Assembly: GCF_019049285.1 (NCBI RefSeq)
Contig: NZ_JAGMUL010000140.1
Span: 43,544 to 107,543 of the forward strand
Reading direction: 5' to 3'
DNA: 64,000 nucleotides
Origin: Streptomyces sp. AC550_RSS872
GTDB taxonomy: Bacteria > Actinomycetota > Actinomycetes > Streptomycetales > Streptomycetaceae
The notes beneath the pieces were generated by a model that ran no database searches, was not told the origin of the DNA, and was given only the letters and a program-made list of their open reading frames with translations. This document shows, one piece after another, positions 23,859-32,263 of the stretch (the first letter of the stretch is position 1; the number at the start of each line of letters is the position of its first letter). The position numbers were made by a program, and so were the translations under genes.

Positions 23859-26444
23859 TCACTCGTGCGCGATGGCCGCCAGTACATTCATGCGCGATGC
23901 ACGCAACGCGGGCAGCAGCGCCGCCACGACACCCACCACCGCCGAGCCGATCACCACCGCCACGATCGTGCCCCAGGGGATCGCCAGCGCCGTCATGCCC
24001 TGCAACGCCAGTACCTGCTGGGTGCACACACCCCACACCAGACCCAGCGCGAGTCCCAGGACCGCGCCGAACACGGCGATCACCACCGACTCCAGCCGGA
24101 TCATCCGGCGCAGCTGCCGCCGGGCCAGCCCGATGGCCCTGAGCAGACCGATCTCCCGGGTGCGCTCGACGACCGACAGGGCCAGGGTGTTCACCACCCC
24201 GAGCACCGCGATGATGATCGCGAGGCCGAGCAGCGCGTAGACGAGGTAGAGCAGCACGGCGATCTGGTTGTGCACGAGTTCCTTGTAGTCGGCGATGTCC
24301 CGGACCTGCACCTGCGGATACGGGTCGAGCGTCTTCTCCAGGCCGGCCCGCAGGTCGTCCGCGCTCGTGCCGGAGGCGGCGTTGACGTACACGGCCGCGT
24401 CCTGCCCGCCCGGCGCGTACTTCTCCAGCGTGCCCAGGCCGAAGTAGATCCCGCCCTGGCTGCCGAACCCGTCGGCTGACTCCTGGTCGGTGAGGGCGCC
24501 CACCGCCAGCTCGGCCCGCCGGCCGCCCTGGAACTCGACGGGGACGGTGCTGCCGACGCTTGCGCCGTGGTCCTCGGCGAAGTCCTTGTCCATGGCGAGG
24601 CGCCCGTCCGCGAGCGCTGCCGCGCTGTCGCCCTGCGCGTAGGTGATGTTGGCGACCTCGTCGAGCTCGGGTTCGTAGGCCGCGGCGGTCGTCTTCACGC
24701 GCTCGCCGTCCGGGAGGTGCACGGCGATCGTCGTGAACTGCGAGCGCACCACCAGCCCCACGCCCTCGGTGTCGCGGATCCGGTCGGTGATCTCTCGGGG
24801 GAAGGGGACGAAGTTGCTGTTCTGTACGACGAAGTCGGCGCCCAGCGTCTTGTCGATCTGCTCGTCGAACGACTTGGTCATCGAGGCGCTGGCCACCGAC
24901 ATCCCGCCGACCAGCGCGAGCCCCACCATCAGGGCGGCGGCCGTCGCTCCGGTGCGGCGCGGATTGCGCAGGGCGTTGCGCTGGCTCATCCGGCCGACCG
25001 AGCCGAACAGCGCGGGGAAGGCCCCGCCGAGGACCCGGATCACGGGCCGTACGAGGAGCGGTCCCGCGATCACGGTCGCGACGAGGGTCAGGATGACGCC
25101 GAGGCCCAGCAGGGACGCCGACGTCGATGTCCTCGACGCCATGGCACAGCCCACGAGCGCAGCCGCACCGGCCGCCCCCACCACCGAGCCGACGACCGCG
25201 CGCAGCCGCAGCGGCCGTCCGATGTCGGCGATCTCGGCGTCCGACAGAGCCGCCATCGGCGAGACGCCCGCCGCACGCCGGGCCGGGAGGTACGCCGCGA
25301 CGAAGGTGACGCCCAGGCCGACCACGTACGCGGTCACCGGCGTCCCCCAGCCGATGACCATCTCGGTCGCCCTGATGTTCATGCCCAACAGACCCATCAG
25401 CTCGATGAGTCCGACGGCCAGCCCGATGCCGGCCGCGAGGCCTGCCGTCGAGCCGACCAGGCCGAGCAGCAGCGCCTCGGTGAGGACCGAGCGCCGCACC
25501 TGACGCCGGTCCGCGCCGAGCGCCCGCAACAGGCCCAGCTCGCGGGTGCGCTGGGCGATCAGCATCGAGAAGGTGTTGACGATCAGGAAGACACCGACGA
25601 GTACGGCGATCCCGGCGAAGCCGAGCATCACATATTTGATGATGTCGAGGAATCCGCCGAGCTGTTCGACGTCCGACTCGGCCTGCTCGTCGGCGGTGCG
25701 CAGCTCGTACCTGCCGGTGTCGGCGCCCGCGTCGGGGCCGAGGGCATCGCCCACGCGCCGCTTGAGCTCCGCGTCGCTGACGCCCTCGGCAGCGTCGAGT
25801 GAGATGGAGGTGGCCGCCTTCGGGTCGCCCAGCAGCTTCGTCTGCGCCGCCTCGGTGTCGAAGAAGACAAGCGCGGCACCGGGGTTGGTGGTCGTGAAGG
25901 TGACGATGCCGACGACCTCGACCGGGAAGGAGCCCTCCTGCCCGATGACCGTGAGCCGGTCGCCGATCCGTACGTCCTTGCCGTCGGCGGTGTCCGCGTC
26001 GATCAGCACCTGCCCGTCGCCCTTCGGGGCGTGCCCGGAGGTGAGCTCCACGGGGCTGCGCTCGGTCGGGTTCCAGGCGGTGCCGATCGTCGGGGCGCCC
26101 GTGGTCGGGCCCACCGACTCCCGGTCCTCGTCGGCGACGGTGAGTCCCTGCACGTCCACTTCAGCGCGTGCCGCCGCGACCCCGTCGACCCGGGCCAGGC
26201 GGTCGGCGAGCGAGGCCGGCAGCATCAGTGTCTGTCCCGAGGGCACGGTCTCGTCGAGGGTCTCCTTCGGCGTGACGGTGACGTCGGCCGCGGTCGAGGC
26301 GAAGAGCCGGTCGAAGGTGCGGCTGACGGTGTCCGAGAAGATCAGACTGCCCGCGACGAACGCCACGGACAGGATCACCGCCAGCGCGGAGAGCAGCAAC
26401 CGCCCTTTGTGGGCGAGGAAGCTGCGAAGCGTCGCCTTGAGCAC
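23859..26444 (-). CDS. FtsX/MacB-type ABC permease
   Basis: The 861-residue protein has an N-terminal helix (LLLSALAVILSVAFVAGSLIF), a large extracytoplasmic MacB-like domain, a central FtsX domain of three helices near 270-400, a further pair of helices and second extracytoplasmic domain, and a C-terminal FtsX domain. This double-FtsX layout is common in actinobacteria and belongs to type VII mechanotransmission ABC systems. It starts at a GTG at 26444, 4 bases after the ATPase gene's stop. Lipoprotein handling, peptide resistance or toxin export are possible; the cargo is not evident. Confidence 0.9.
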   Translation of the reverse strand: MLKATLRSFLAHKGRLLLSALAVILSVAFVAGSLIFSDTVSRTFDRLFASTAADVTVTPKETLDETVPSGQTLMLPASLADRLARVDGVAAARAEVDVQGLTVADEDRESVGPTTGAPTIGTAWNPTERSPVELTSGHAPKGDGQVLIDADTADGKDVRIGDRLTVIGQEGSFPVEVVGIVTFTTTNPGAALVFFDTEAAQTKLLGDPKAATSISLDAAEGVSDAELKRRVGDALGPDAGADTGRYELRTADEQAESDVEQLGGFLDIIKYVMLGFAGIAVLVGVFLIVNTFSMLIAQRTRELGLLRALGADRRQVRRSVLTEALLLGLVGSTAGLAAGIGLAVGLIELMGLLGMNIRATEMVIGWGTPVTAYVVGLGVTFVAAYLPARRAAGVSPMAALSDAEIADIGRPLRLRAVVGSVVGAAGAAALVGCAMASRTSTSASLLGLGVILTLVATVIAGPLLVRPVIRVLGGAFPALFGSVGRMSQRNALRNPRRTGATAAALMVGLALVGGMSVASASMTKSFDEQIDKTLGADFVVQNSNFVPFPREITDRIRDTEGVGLVVRSQFTTIAVHLPDGERVKTTAAAYEPELDEVANITYAQGDSAAALADGRLAMDKDFAEDHGASVGSTVPVEFQGGRRAELAVGALTDQESADGFGSQGGIYFGLGTLEKYAPGGQDAAVYVNAASGTSADDLRAGLEKTLDPYPQVQVRDIADYKELVHNQIAVLLYLVYALLGLAIIIAVLGVVNTLALSVVERTREIGLLRAIGLARRQLRRMIRLESVVIAVFGAVLGLALGLVWGVCTQQVLALQGMTALAIPWGTIVAVVIGSAVVGVVAALLPALRASRMNVLAAIAHE

Positions 26445-26448
26445 GGGG

Positions 26449-27285
26449 TCAGCGCTCCTCGGATGCCGTGGGCCCGCCGTCGTCGAGCCGGTCGCGGACC
26501 GCGTCCTGGCCGCGGATCACATCGAATCGCTTCATACGCTCCAGTACGGCCTCCGCGGTCGGCCGCTCCATCTCGTCGACGATCCGCCCGTCGCCCAGGA
26601 ACAGCACCAGGTCGGAGTGGGCGGCGGCGCCCGGGTCATGGGTGACCATGACGACGGTCTGCCCCAGCTGGTCGACGGCCTCCCGCAGGAACCCGAGCAC
26701 CTCCAGCCCGGCCCGCGAGTCCAGATTGCCGGTGGGTTCGTCCGCGAAGATCAGCTCCGGCCTGGAGGCGAGCGCACGGGCGCAGGCGACGCGCTGCTGC
26801 TGCCCGCCGGACAGCTGGGACGGCCGGTGCCCCAGCCGGTCCCGCAGCCCCAGCGTGTCGATGACCTGGTCCAGCCACTTCTCGTCAGGCTTCTTGCCCG
26901 CGATGTCCATGGGCAGCGTGATGTTCTCGGCCGCGTTCAGGGTCGGGATGAGGTTGAACGACTGGAACATGAACCCGATCCGGTCCCGCCGCAGCCGGGT
27001 CAGCTCGCGCTCCTTCAGCCCGGTGATCTCGGTGCCGCCGAGCCATACCTGCCCCGCCGAGACGTTGTCGAGCCCCGCCAGACAATGCATCAGCGTGGAC
27101 TTCCCGGAACCCGACGGCCCCATGACCGCCGTGAAGCGGCCACGCGCGATGTCCACGTCCACGGAGTCGAGGGCGAGCACCGTCGTCTCTCCCGAGCCGT
27201 ACGCCTTGGTGAGGCCGCGGGCGCGGGCCGCGATCCCGTCTGCCGACGCGGGGTCCGGGGCGTACTGGGCAGCTGCTGTGGACAA
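26449..27285 (-). CDS. MacB-type ABC transporter ATP-binding protein
   Basis: The 278-residue ATPase has Walker A GPSGSGKST, signature LSGGQQQRVACARAL and Walker B LIFADEPTGNLDSR, the latter typical of the LolD/MacB branch. A TTG at 27285 is chosen as start because GAGGAGG lies 6 to 12 bases upstream and the N-terminus STAAAQYAPDP fits; the frame is open much further upstream but without a convincing start. It pairs with the double-FtsX permease encoded directly downstream. Confidence 0.9.
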   Translation of the reverse strand: MSTAAAQYAPDPASADGIAARARGLTKAYGSGETTVLALDSVDVDIARGRFTAVMGPSGSGKSTLMHCLAGLDNVSAGQVWLGGTEITGLKERELTRLRRDRIGFMFQSFNLIPTLNAAENITLPMDIAGKKPDEKWLDQVIDTLGLRDRLGHRPSQLSGGQQQRVACARALASRPELIFADEPTGNLDSRAGLEVLGFLREAVDQLGQTVVMVTHDPGAAAHSDLVLFLGDGRIVDEMERPTAEAVLERMKRFDVIRGQDAVRDRLDDGGPTASEER

Positions 27286-27442
27286 GACCGCCTCCTCAGG
27301 GACGGAACGACTCACCGTCACCGCCGAGCGTAATGTGATCCACCACACACTCGGTATCCGCCCAAGGTCCCGGTCGGTCTCCACCCCAGGTCGGGCCCCT
27401 GATATCGATGTAAGGGGCACGCTCCGCCTCCGGGGTGACTCC

Positions 27443-27472
27443 TTGCCGCTGCTAGCACCCGAGCGCTAGCTT
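27443..27472 (+). promoter_or_regulatory. Promoter and paired GCTAGC operator of the RHH/Fic module
   Basis: TTGCCG at 27443-27448 and TAGCTT at 27467-27472 are 18 bases apart and read as -35 and -10 elements. The palindrome GCTAGC occurs at 27451-27456 and again at 27465-27470, filling the promoter. CTAG is very rare in Streptomyces DNA, so the pair is unlikely to be chance. With this promoter, transcription would start at or next to the ATG at 27479, giving a leaderless mRNA. Binding by the RHH product is inferred. Confidence 0.6.
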
Positions 27473-27478
27473 TGAGGT

Positions 27479-27706
27479 ATGGCGAAGACCCAGCTGAACG
27501 TGAGAGTGGACGAGGGCACGGCCCGCGCGGCACGCGAACGTGCCCTGGCTCGCGGTATGAGCGTCAACCGCTACATCGAGGAGCTGGTCAGAAAGGACAC
27601 CGGAGAGGTCGGGCACACTTTCGTGGACGCCGCCGCCGACTTCATGAAGCAGTACGAGTCCGTCTTCGCCGAGGAGTTCGGCGCGGAGCACGAAGGTCGT
27701 CGCTGA
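27479..27706 (+). CDS. Ribbon-helix-helix antitoxin-like protein
   Basis: The 75-residue protein starts QLNVRVDEGTARAARERALARGMSVNRYIEELV, a ribbon-helix-helix DNA-binding fold of the Arc/CopG type with the beta strand at residues 5-10 and two helices. The C-terminal third (FVDAAADFMKQYESVFAEEFGAE) is acidic and likely wraps the partner toxin. The Fic-like gene begins 5 bases downstream. As with other RHH antitoxins it should repress its own operon, probably at the paired GCTAGC sites just upstream. Confidence 0.85.
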   Translation: MAKTQLNVRVDEGTARAARERALARGMSVNRYIEELVRKDTGEVGHTFVDAAADFMKQYESVFAEEFGAEHEGRR

Positions 27707-27710
27707 TCCG

Positions 27711-28085
27711 TTGAGCAATCTGAACATCGACCTTGCCTGGCTGCTCATGCTCGCCGAGAAGAGGACCCCGGGGGACCCCCAGGTCACCGACTGGGGAGCC
27801 CTCGTCGCCGCCGTCGCCCGCCACCGGGCGGAGATATTCGACATCCCCGTCTACGACAGTCCGCAGGCCCGCGCCGCAGCCCTGCTCCAACTCCTCATCC
27901 ACGTCCCGGCCCTGGAGCGCTCCAACGCGCTGTTCGCCTCCGCGGTGGCCTACGCCTACCTGGTCGCCAGCGGCCTCAAGGTCGTCACCTCACCCGAGCA
28001 GGTGCGCGACCTGGCACGCCTGGTCAAGAGCGGTGAGGCCTCGGTCGAGGACATCGCCCGCGAACTGCGCCAGTGGAGTCTGTGA
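27711..28085 (+). CDS. Fic/Doc-like toxin with degenerate catalytic motif
   Basis: The 124-residue protein is of the Doc-like Fic group annotated in streptomycetes as toxin component. Helix layout and the block LLIHVPALERSNALFASAVAYAYLVASGLKV correspond to the Doc segment around HxFxDxNKR. Only the His (residue 64) and an Asn (72) are recognisable; the Phe, the acidic residue and the Lys-Arg pair are missing or shifted, so nucleotidyl or phosphoryl transfer may be altered or lost. The start is a TTG at 27711, a weak codon that would keep toxin below antitoxin. The gene is cotranscribed with the RHH antitoxin. Confidence 0.8.
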   Translation: MSNLNIDLAWLLMLAEKRTPGDPQVTDWGALVAAVARHRAEIFDIPVYDSPQARAAALLQLLIHVPALERSNALFASAVAYAYLVASGLKVVTSPEQVRDLARLVKSGEASVEDIARELRQWSL

Positions 28086-28100
28086 AACGAAAGTCCGTGA

Positions 28101-28793
28101 TCAGCCGGACCGCTCCTCCGTCGGCCGCCACGCCGTGCCCAGCACGCAGTACGACGAGGGGAGCACCGGCCCGTTCTCCGGCATCATCACCTGCCGGCAC
28201 GGGCCCAGTTGGAACCCCGCCTCGCGCAGCGCCGCGACCGGATCGCGGGAGACATGGCAGCCGCCGCTCACCAGCGGCCACACCGTCCGGTCCAGCGCGC
28301 GCTGGGTGAGGAGCATCGCGCGTCCGCCGCCCCGGCCGTGCTCGAAGAACCGCACCGCACCGCCGGGCCGCAGCACCCGCCGCACCTCACCGAGCGCCCG
28401 CGGCACGTCCCGCACACTGCACAGCACCAGCGAGAGCACCACCGCGTCGAACGCCTCGCTCTTGACCGGCAGCGCCTCCGCCGCGCCCGGGACGACGTCC
28501 ACCGGAACCTCGGCGCGCAGCGCGGACTCCACCGCCAACTTCCGTAGCAGGGGCTCCGGTTCGATGGCGACGACCTCCGAGACCGCACTCGGATAGTGGG
28601 CGAAGTTCAGACCGTTGCCGGCGCCGATCTCGATCACCCGGCCCGACAGCCCGGCCAGCAGCCGGTCACGGATGTCGCCCATGCCCATCCGCGTCTCCGC
28701 GTTGACGCTGATCCGGGCGTAGAAACGGGCGAACAGCGGGTGGTGCACGGAACCCCGTGACACCTTGCCGGAGCCGGCGGACCGTACGGCCAT
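28101..28793 (-). CDS. Class I SAM-dependent methyltransferase
   Basis: The 230-residue protein has the Rossmann-fold methyltransferase motif I VIEIGAGNGLNF, the acidic residue of motif II in VVAIEPEP and a Methyltransf_11-like core ending in VRRVLRPGGAVRFFEHGR. It resembles UbiE/phosphatidylethanolamine-type small-molecule methyltransferases. The ATG at 28793 has GGGAGG 5 to 10 bases upstream and is preferred to upstream in-frame starts. It is convergent with the toxin gene. Substrate unknown. Confidence 0.88.
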   Translation of the reverse strand: MAVRSAGSGKVSRGSVHHPLFARFYARISVNAETRMGMGDIRDRLLAGLSGRVIEIGAGNGLNFAHYPSAVSEVVAIEPEPLLRKLAVESALRAEVPVDVVPGAAEALPVKSEAFDAVVLSLVLCSVRDVPRALGEVRRVLRPGGAVRFFEHGRGGGRAMLLTQRALDRTVWPLVSGGCHVSRDPVAALREAGFQLGPCRQVMMPENGPVLPSSYCVLGTAWRPTEERSG

Positions 28794-28918
28794 GGGGACC
28801 TCCCGGGTGGGACGGGGCTCACCCTGATTGTCCCCCGTACGGGGCCGACGCACCCCCCGCCGCCGCGGTGGCCGTCTTTCCTGGTCGTTCCGTCCCTTTC
28901 CGGTCAGGTCGGGGCAGG

Positions 28919-29605
28919 TCAGCCGATGAAGTCCCGGACCTGCTCGTACACGCCGTGATCATTGTTCATGTCGGTGTGCGAGACGCAGCCGACCTCGACG
29001 TTCGTGGCGCCGCTCAGGATCGCGGTGGTGTCAGGGGTGAGCGCGTCGTCGCAGTTCGACCAGTAGCTGGCGTACGACACGCCGCCCGGGGTCTCGTCCC
29101 CGGAGTTCAGGGCGGACAGGAACGAGCTGCCGGTGTTCATCTCCGCGCAGGAGGTGTACAGCCACGCACACCAGGAGGCGGTGGACGTGCCATGGTTCAC
29201 GCCGGCCGTGGAGACGAAGTCGTCGACGTACGACGTCCCGCCCAGGTTCTTGAGGTAGTAGCGGGCGCTGAGCGTGCCCATGGAGTGGACGACCAGGTCG
29301 ACCTTCGAGGCGCCGGTCCGGGCGAGCACGTTTCTGATCTCGGTCGCGAGCTGCTGGGCGGTGGTGGCGTTCGACCGGGCCCAGTCGTACGACCAGGCGT
29401 CCAGCTCGGCGGAGGTGTATCCGTCGGCCTCGAAGTAGCCGGCCCAGTCGTCCCAGCTGCTCGCCGAGCTGCTCAGGCCGTGCACGAAGACGACGGGGTC
29501 GTGGGCCGCGGCGTGCGCGGGTGTGGGGGAGAGGGTGAGTGACAGAAGGAGCGATGAGGCCAGGGCCGTGAGGGCCGTGGCCATGCGACGCGTGCGGCGC
29601 TGCAT
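28919..29605 (-). CDS. Secreted lipase/esterase of the alpha/beta fold
   Basis: The 228-residue precursor has a signal peptide (RRTRRMATAL, hydrophobic core, cleavage after AHA near residue 32), the HG oxyanion motif in VVFVHGLSS, the nucleophile in VVHSMGTLS and a catalytic His in HTDMNNDHGVYEQV. Four cysteines (SWCAWLYTSCAEM, NCDDA, VGCVSH) suggest two disulfides, usual in extracellular lipases of Streptomyces. The ATG at 29605 has AGGAGG about 7 bases upstream. It is divergent from a large LuxR-type regulator, recalling lipase genes with an adjacent LipR-type activator. Confidence 0.9.
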   Translation of the reverse strand: MQRRTRRMATALTALASSLLLSLTLSPTPAHAAAHDPVVFVHGLSSSASSWDDWAGYFEADGYTSAELDAWSYDWARSNATTAQQLATEIRNVLARTGASKVDLVVHSMGTLSARYYLKNLGGTSYVDDFVSTAGVNHGTSTASWCAWLYTSCAEMNTGSSFLSALNSGDETPGGVSYASYWSNCDDALTPDTTAILSGATNVEVGCVSHTDMNNDHGVYEQVRDFIG

Positions 29606-29666
29606 GATGCCTCCTGAAACGTGTGGGGTTGTCAGGAGTGTCGAGCCGGGTCTACGCGCGCCGCAT

Positions 29667-29680
29667 CGGCGAAATCGCCG
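29667..29680. promoter_or_regulatory. Palindromic candidate operator between the lipase and its divergent LuxR regulator
   Basis: CGGCGA-AA-TCGCCG is a perfect 6-bp dyad with a 2-base spacer. It lies 62 bases upstream of the lipase start and 35 bases upstream of the regulator start, where an activator of the lipase could bind. It is the only clear dyad in the 109-bp gap. Confidence 0.45.
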
Positions 29681-29714
29681 GTCTTTACGGTTCAATTAAC
29701 CCGCCAGTAACGTC

Positions 29715-31955
29715 ATGTGTGTGGTGACTCCGGTGAACCCCCCGCCTCTTGACCGCACTTCGCCACCGCAGCTCACGGAAGCGTGGCGACAACTGGCCGC
29801 CACGCTCCCCGAAGCCGTCCGCGTCCGGGTGCTCCGTGCGGTGTACGGCGACCCGCGCGCCGCCGTCGAGCTGGTCCCGCTCCTGACCGGCCGTCAGGCG
29901 ACGGGCCTCGACCCGCTCCCGACGGAACCCGCCCGACTGGCCCCACTGCTGCTGCGCGAACGCCGGGCGGAGATCAGGGCGTTGCCGGACGACACGCGCC
30001 TGTTGCTGCTGCTCGCGGCGGCCGATCAGTATCCGGTCGCCACGGACGCCTTCCTGCGCGCCGTCATGGCCGCCCGCCTCGACACCCGCTCCCTGGACGC
30101 CGCAGAGGCGGCCGGGATCGCGCACGCGGGCGCGGGCGGGGTCGTGTTCCGCGACGCGTGGACCCGCATCGCGGCCTACGAGACCGGCTCCCCGGCCGAC
30201 CGCCGCGACGTCCACCGCCTGCTGGCCCGTGTGCTGGGCGGCGCGGGGGAGACACCGTGGCGTTCCTGGCACCGGGGCGCGGGGGCGCCCGGGCCCAGCG
30301 CCCGGCTGGCGGCGGAACTCGGCGCCGCCGCGCACAAGGCGGCCACCGCGGGGCGGCTCCCCCTGGCCCGGCCCCTGGCGGAGCGCGCCGCCGTACTCTG
30401 CCCCGAGCCGCCCGAGCGGGCCCGCCTGGTCGCCCGCGCCGCCGCTTACGCCTGGCAGTCGGGCGACGGCGACCGAGCCCGCCGGCTGGCCGCCGCGGGC
30501 ACCGACGACGCTCTGACGGGGGTGCTCGCCCTCCGGGCGGGGAACGCGTCGGAGGCGTTCGACGCGTTGCTGACGGGAGTGGTGCGGGTGGGGGTCGTTG
30601 CGCGGGGCGTGGCCTCGCGGACGGTGGACGCCGGCACCGAACACCTCCTCGGTACCGAACACCTCCTCGCCCGCGCCACCGAGGCCGCCATCTACACCGG
30701 AGACGTACGCCGCCTGCGTGAGGCCGCGCGGGTCGCCGACCGGCTCGGGGCCGTGCCGCCCGGCACGCTCGGCGGGCTGGTCGCCGCGTTCGACGGGCGC
30801 TACGAGGACGCGCGGGACCTGCTGAGGGCAGCGGCCGGGCAGTGCGGGCCGGGCGGTGATCCGACCGTCCTGGTCCACGCCGCAATCGCCGCCCTGCTCC
30901 TCGGCGACCACACCCGCGCCGCCACCGCGACCGTCCGTGCCGCTGCCTCCGCGCGGGCACGGGGCACCCCGGTGGCCGTGGCGCAGGCGATGGAGTTCCG
31001 GGCGTACGCCGACTTCTGGACGGGACGCCCGCGGGCCGGCGAGGCCGCCGCGGTGGACGGGCTCTGGCAGGCCCACGCCACCGGTCAGGACAACGGCGCC
31101 TGTCATCTTCAGGCCGCCCTCGCGATGTTCGCGGCGCTGACCGGTGACGCGGACCTCTGCCGTGAACGCGCCGCGACCGCACGGTCGTACGCCCTTGCCC
31201 ACGGCCTTGGTCTGCCCGCGGCGCTCGCCCAGTGGGCGCTCGCCTTCCTCGACCTGGGCAGTGGCCGCTTCGCCGCCGCGGCGGCCCGGCTGCGTGCCCT
31301 CGCCGGATTCGGCCCCGGACACGGCCACCGGGCCATCCGCCACCTGGCCACCCCGCACTACGTCGAGGCGGCCGTCCGCACCGGTGACACCCGGGTCGCC
31401 CGCGTCGCGCACGCCGACTACGACCGTTGGGCGAGCACCGTGCGCAGTCCCGACGACCTCGCCCTCAGCGCCCGCTGCCATGCCCTGCTCGCCCCCGGCG
31501 CGGAAGCCGTGGACCACTACCGCACCGCCCTCGGCCTGCACTCCCACGGCACCCGTGACTTCGAACGCGCCCGCACGGAGCTGTTGTTCGGCAGTGCCCT
31601 GCGTCGGCTGCGCCGCCGTACGGAGGCACGCGACCGGCTGCACAGCGCCCTGGAGGCGTTCGAATCCTTCGGCGCCCCGCACTGCGCGGACCAGGCCCGG
31701 ACCGAGCTCCGCGCCCTCGGTACCCCGGCGCGCAGCGGCTCCGACACCCCGACCGCCCATCGCCTCACGGCCCAGCAACTCCTGGTCGCCCGGATGGCCG
31801 CCGAGGGCGCCACCAACCGCGAGATCGCCGCCCGCCTGGCCCTCAGTCCCCGCACCATCGACCACCACCTGCGCGGCGTGTTCACCCGCCTCGGGATCCG
31901 CTCCCGCATCGAACTGGTACGGATCGTCGCCGAGACCGACGCCGTCGAGACCTAG
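29715..31955 (+). CDS. Large LuxR-family (LAL-like) transcriptional regulator
   Basis: The 746-residue protein ends in a LuxR helix-turn-helix at about residues 680-740 (LTAQQLLVARMAAEGATNREIAARLALSPRTIDHHLRG). The rest is an Ala/Leu/Arg-rich array of helical repeats, like the sensory tetratricopeptide region of LAL regulators. The Walker A and B motifs of classical LAL proteins are not seen, so it may be a truncated or ATP-independent LAL. The ATG at 29715 has no strong ribosome binding site; a GTG at 29724 is an alternative. It is divergent from a secreted lipase and may activate it. Its stop codon TAG lies in the target site of a MITE. Confidence 0.85.
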   Translation: MCVVTPVNPPPLDRTSPPQLTEAWRQLAATLPEAVRVRVLRAVYGDPRAAVELVPLLTGRQATGLDPLPTEPARLAPLLLRERRAEIRALPDDTRLLLLLAAADQYPVATDAFLRAVMAARLDTRSLDAAEAAGIAHAGAGGVVFRDAWTRIAAYETGSPADRRDVHRLLARVLGGAGETPWRSWHRGAGAPGPSARLAAELGAAAHKAATAGRLPLARPLAERAAVLCPEPPERARLVARAAAYAWQSGDGDRARRLAAAGTDDALTGVLALRAGNASEAFDALLTGVVRVGVVARGVASRTVDAGTEHLLGTEHLLARATEAAIYTGDVRRLREAARVADRLGAVPPGTLGGLVAAFDGRYEDARDLLRAAAGQCGPGGDPTVLVHAAIAALLLGDHTRAATATVRAAASARARGTPVAVAQAMEFRAYADFWTGRPRAGEAAAVDGLWQAHATGQDNGACHLQAALAMFAALTGDADLCRERAATARSYALAHGLGLPAALAQWALAFLDLGSGRFAAAAARLRALAGFGPGHGHRAIRHLATPHYVEAAVRTGDTRVARVAHADYDRWASTVRSPDDLALSARCHALLAPGAEAVDHYRTALGLHSHGTRDFERARTELLFGSALRRLRRRTEARDRLHSALEAFESFGAPHCADQARTELRALGTPARSGSDTPTAHRLTAQQLLVARMAAEGATNREIAARLALSPRTIDHHLRGVFTRLGIRSRIELVRIVAETDAVET

Positions 31956-32138
31956 GCCCTGTCGTTTGGATCACCCCGACCCGAGCGGGGCCTGGTGCGT
32001 GCATCTGCGGCGTTGTCGTCGGTTGCCAACGCTCCGCGTTGGCGCCCTCCTCCGCCTTGCAGCTGCACGCACCAGGCCCCGCTCGGGTCGGCTGAAAGGA
32101 GCCGCGCCTCACAGCCGGGCTGATCCAAACGACAGGGC
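31956..32138. mobile_element. 183-bp MITE with 18-bp terminal inverted repeats and CTAG target duplication
   Basis: The element begins GCCCTGTCGTTTGGATCA (31956-31973) and ends with its perfect complement (32121-32138). CTAG flanks both sides (31952-31955 and 32139-32142), a 4-bp target duplication as made by some IS5-type transposases. Inside, 27-bp perfect inverted repeats lie at 31977-32003 and 32064-32090, and a central GCCAACGC/GCGTTGGC dyad lies at 32025-32043. There is no transposase gene, so a full-length relative elsewhere must have moved it. It sits exactly between two convergent reading frames. Confidence 0.9.
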
Positions 32139-32243
32139 CTAGGCGAAGTCGCGGGCGAACCCGGCAAGGCTCCGCGGGCAGGCCCAGATCTCACGCGTCA
32201 TCCGACCTTCGAACCAGTTGTCCGGCTCGTCGTCTTCCGGCAC
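32139..32243 (-). CDS. Possible 34-residue small protein or gene remnant
   Basis: A short frame from a GTG at 32243 ends in TAG at 32139-32141, in the right-hand CTAG copy of the MITE. It encodes an acidic start (PEDDEPDNWFEG) and a Trp/Cys-containing end (IWACPRSLAGFARDFA). The composition looks more protein-like than chance, but no ribosome binding site is clear and no family is recognised. It lies just downstream of bioD on the same strand. It may be the end of a once longer gene. Confidence 0.35.
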   Translation of the reverse strand: MPEDDEPDNWFEGRMTREIWACPRSLAGFARDFA

Positions 32244-32263
32244 GTCGTCGCACGGATACCTCG

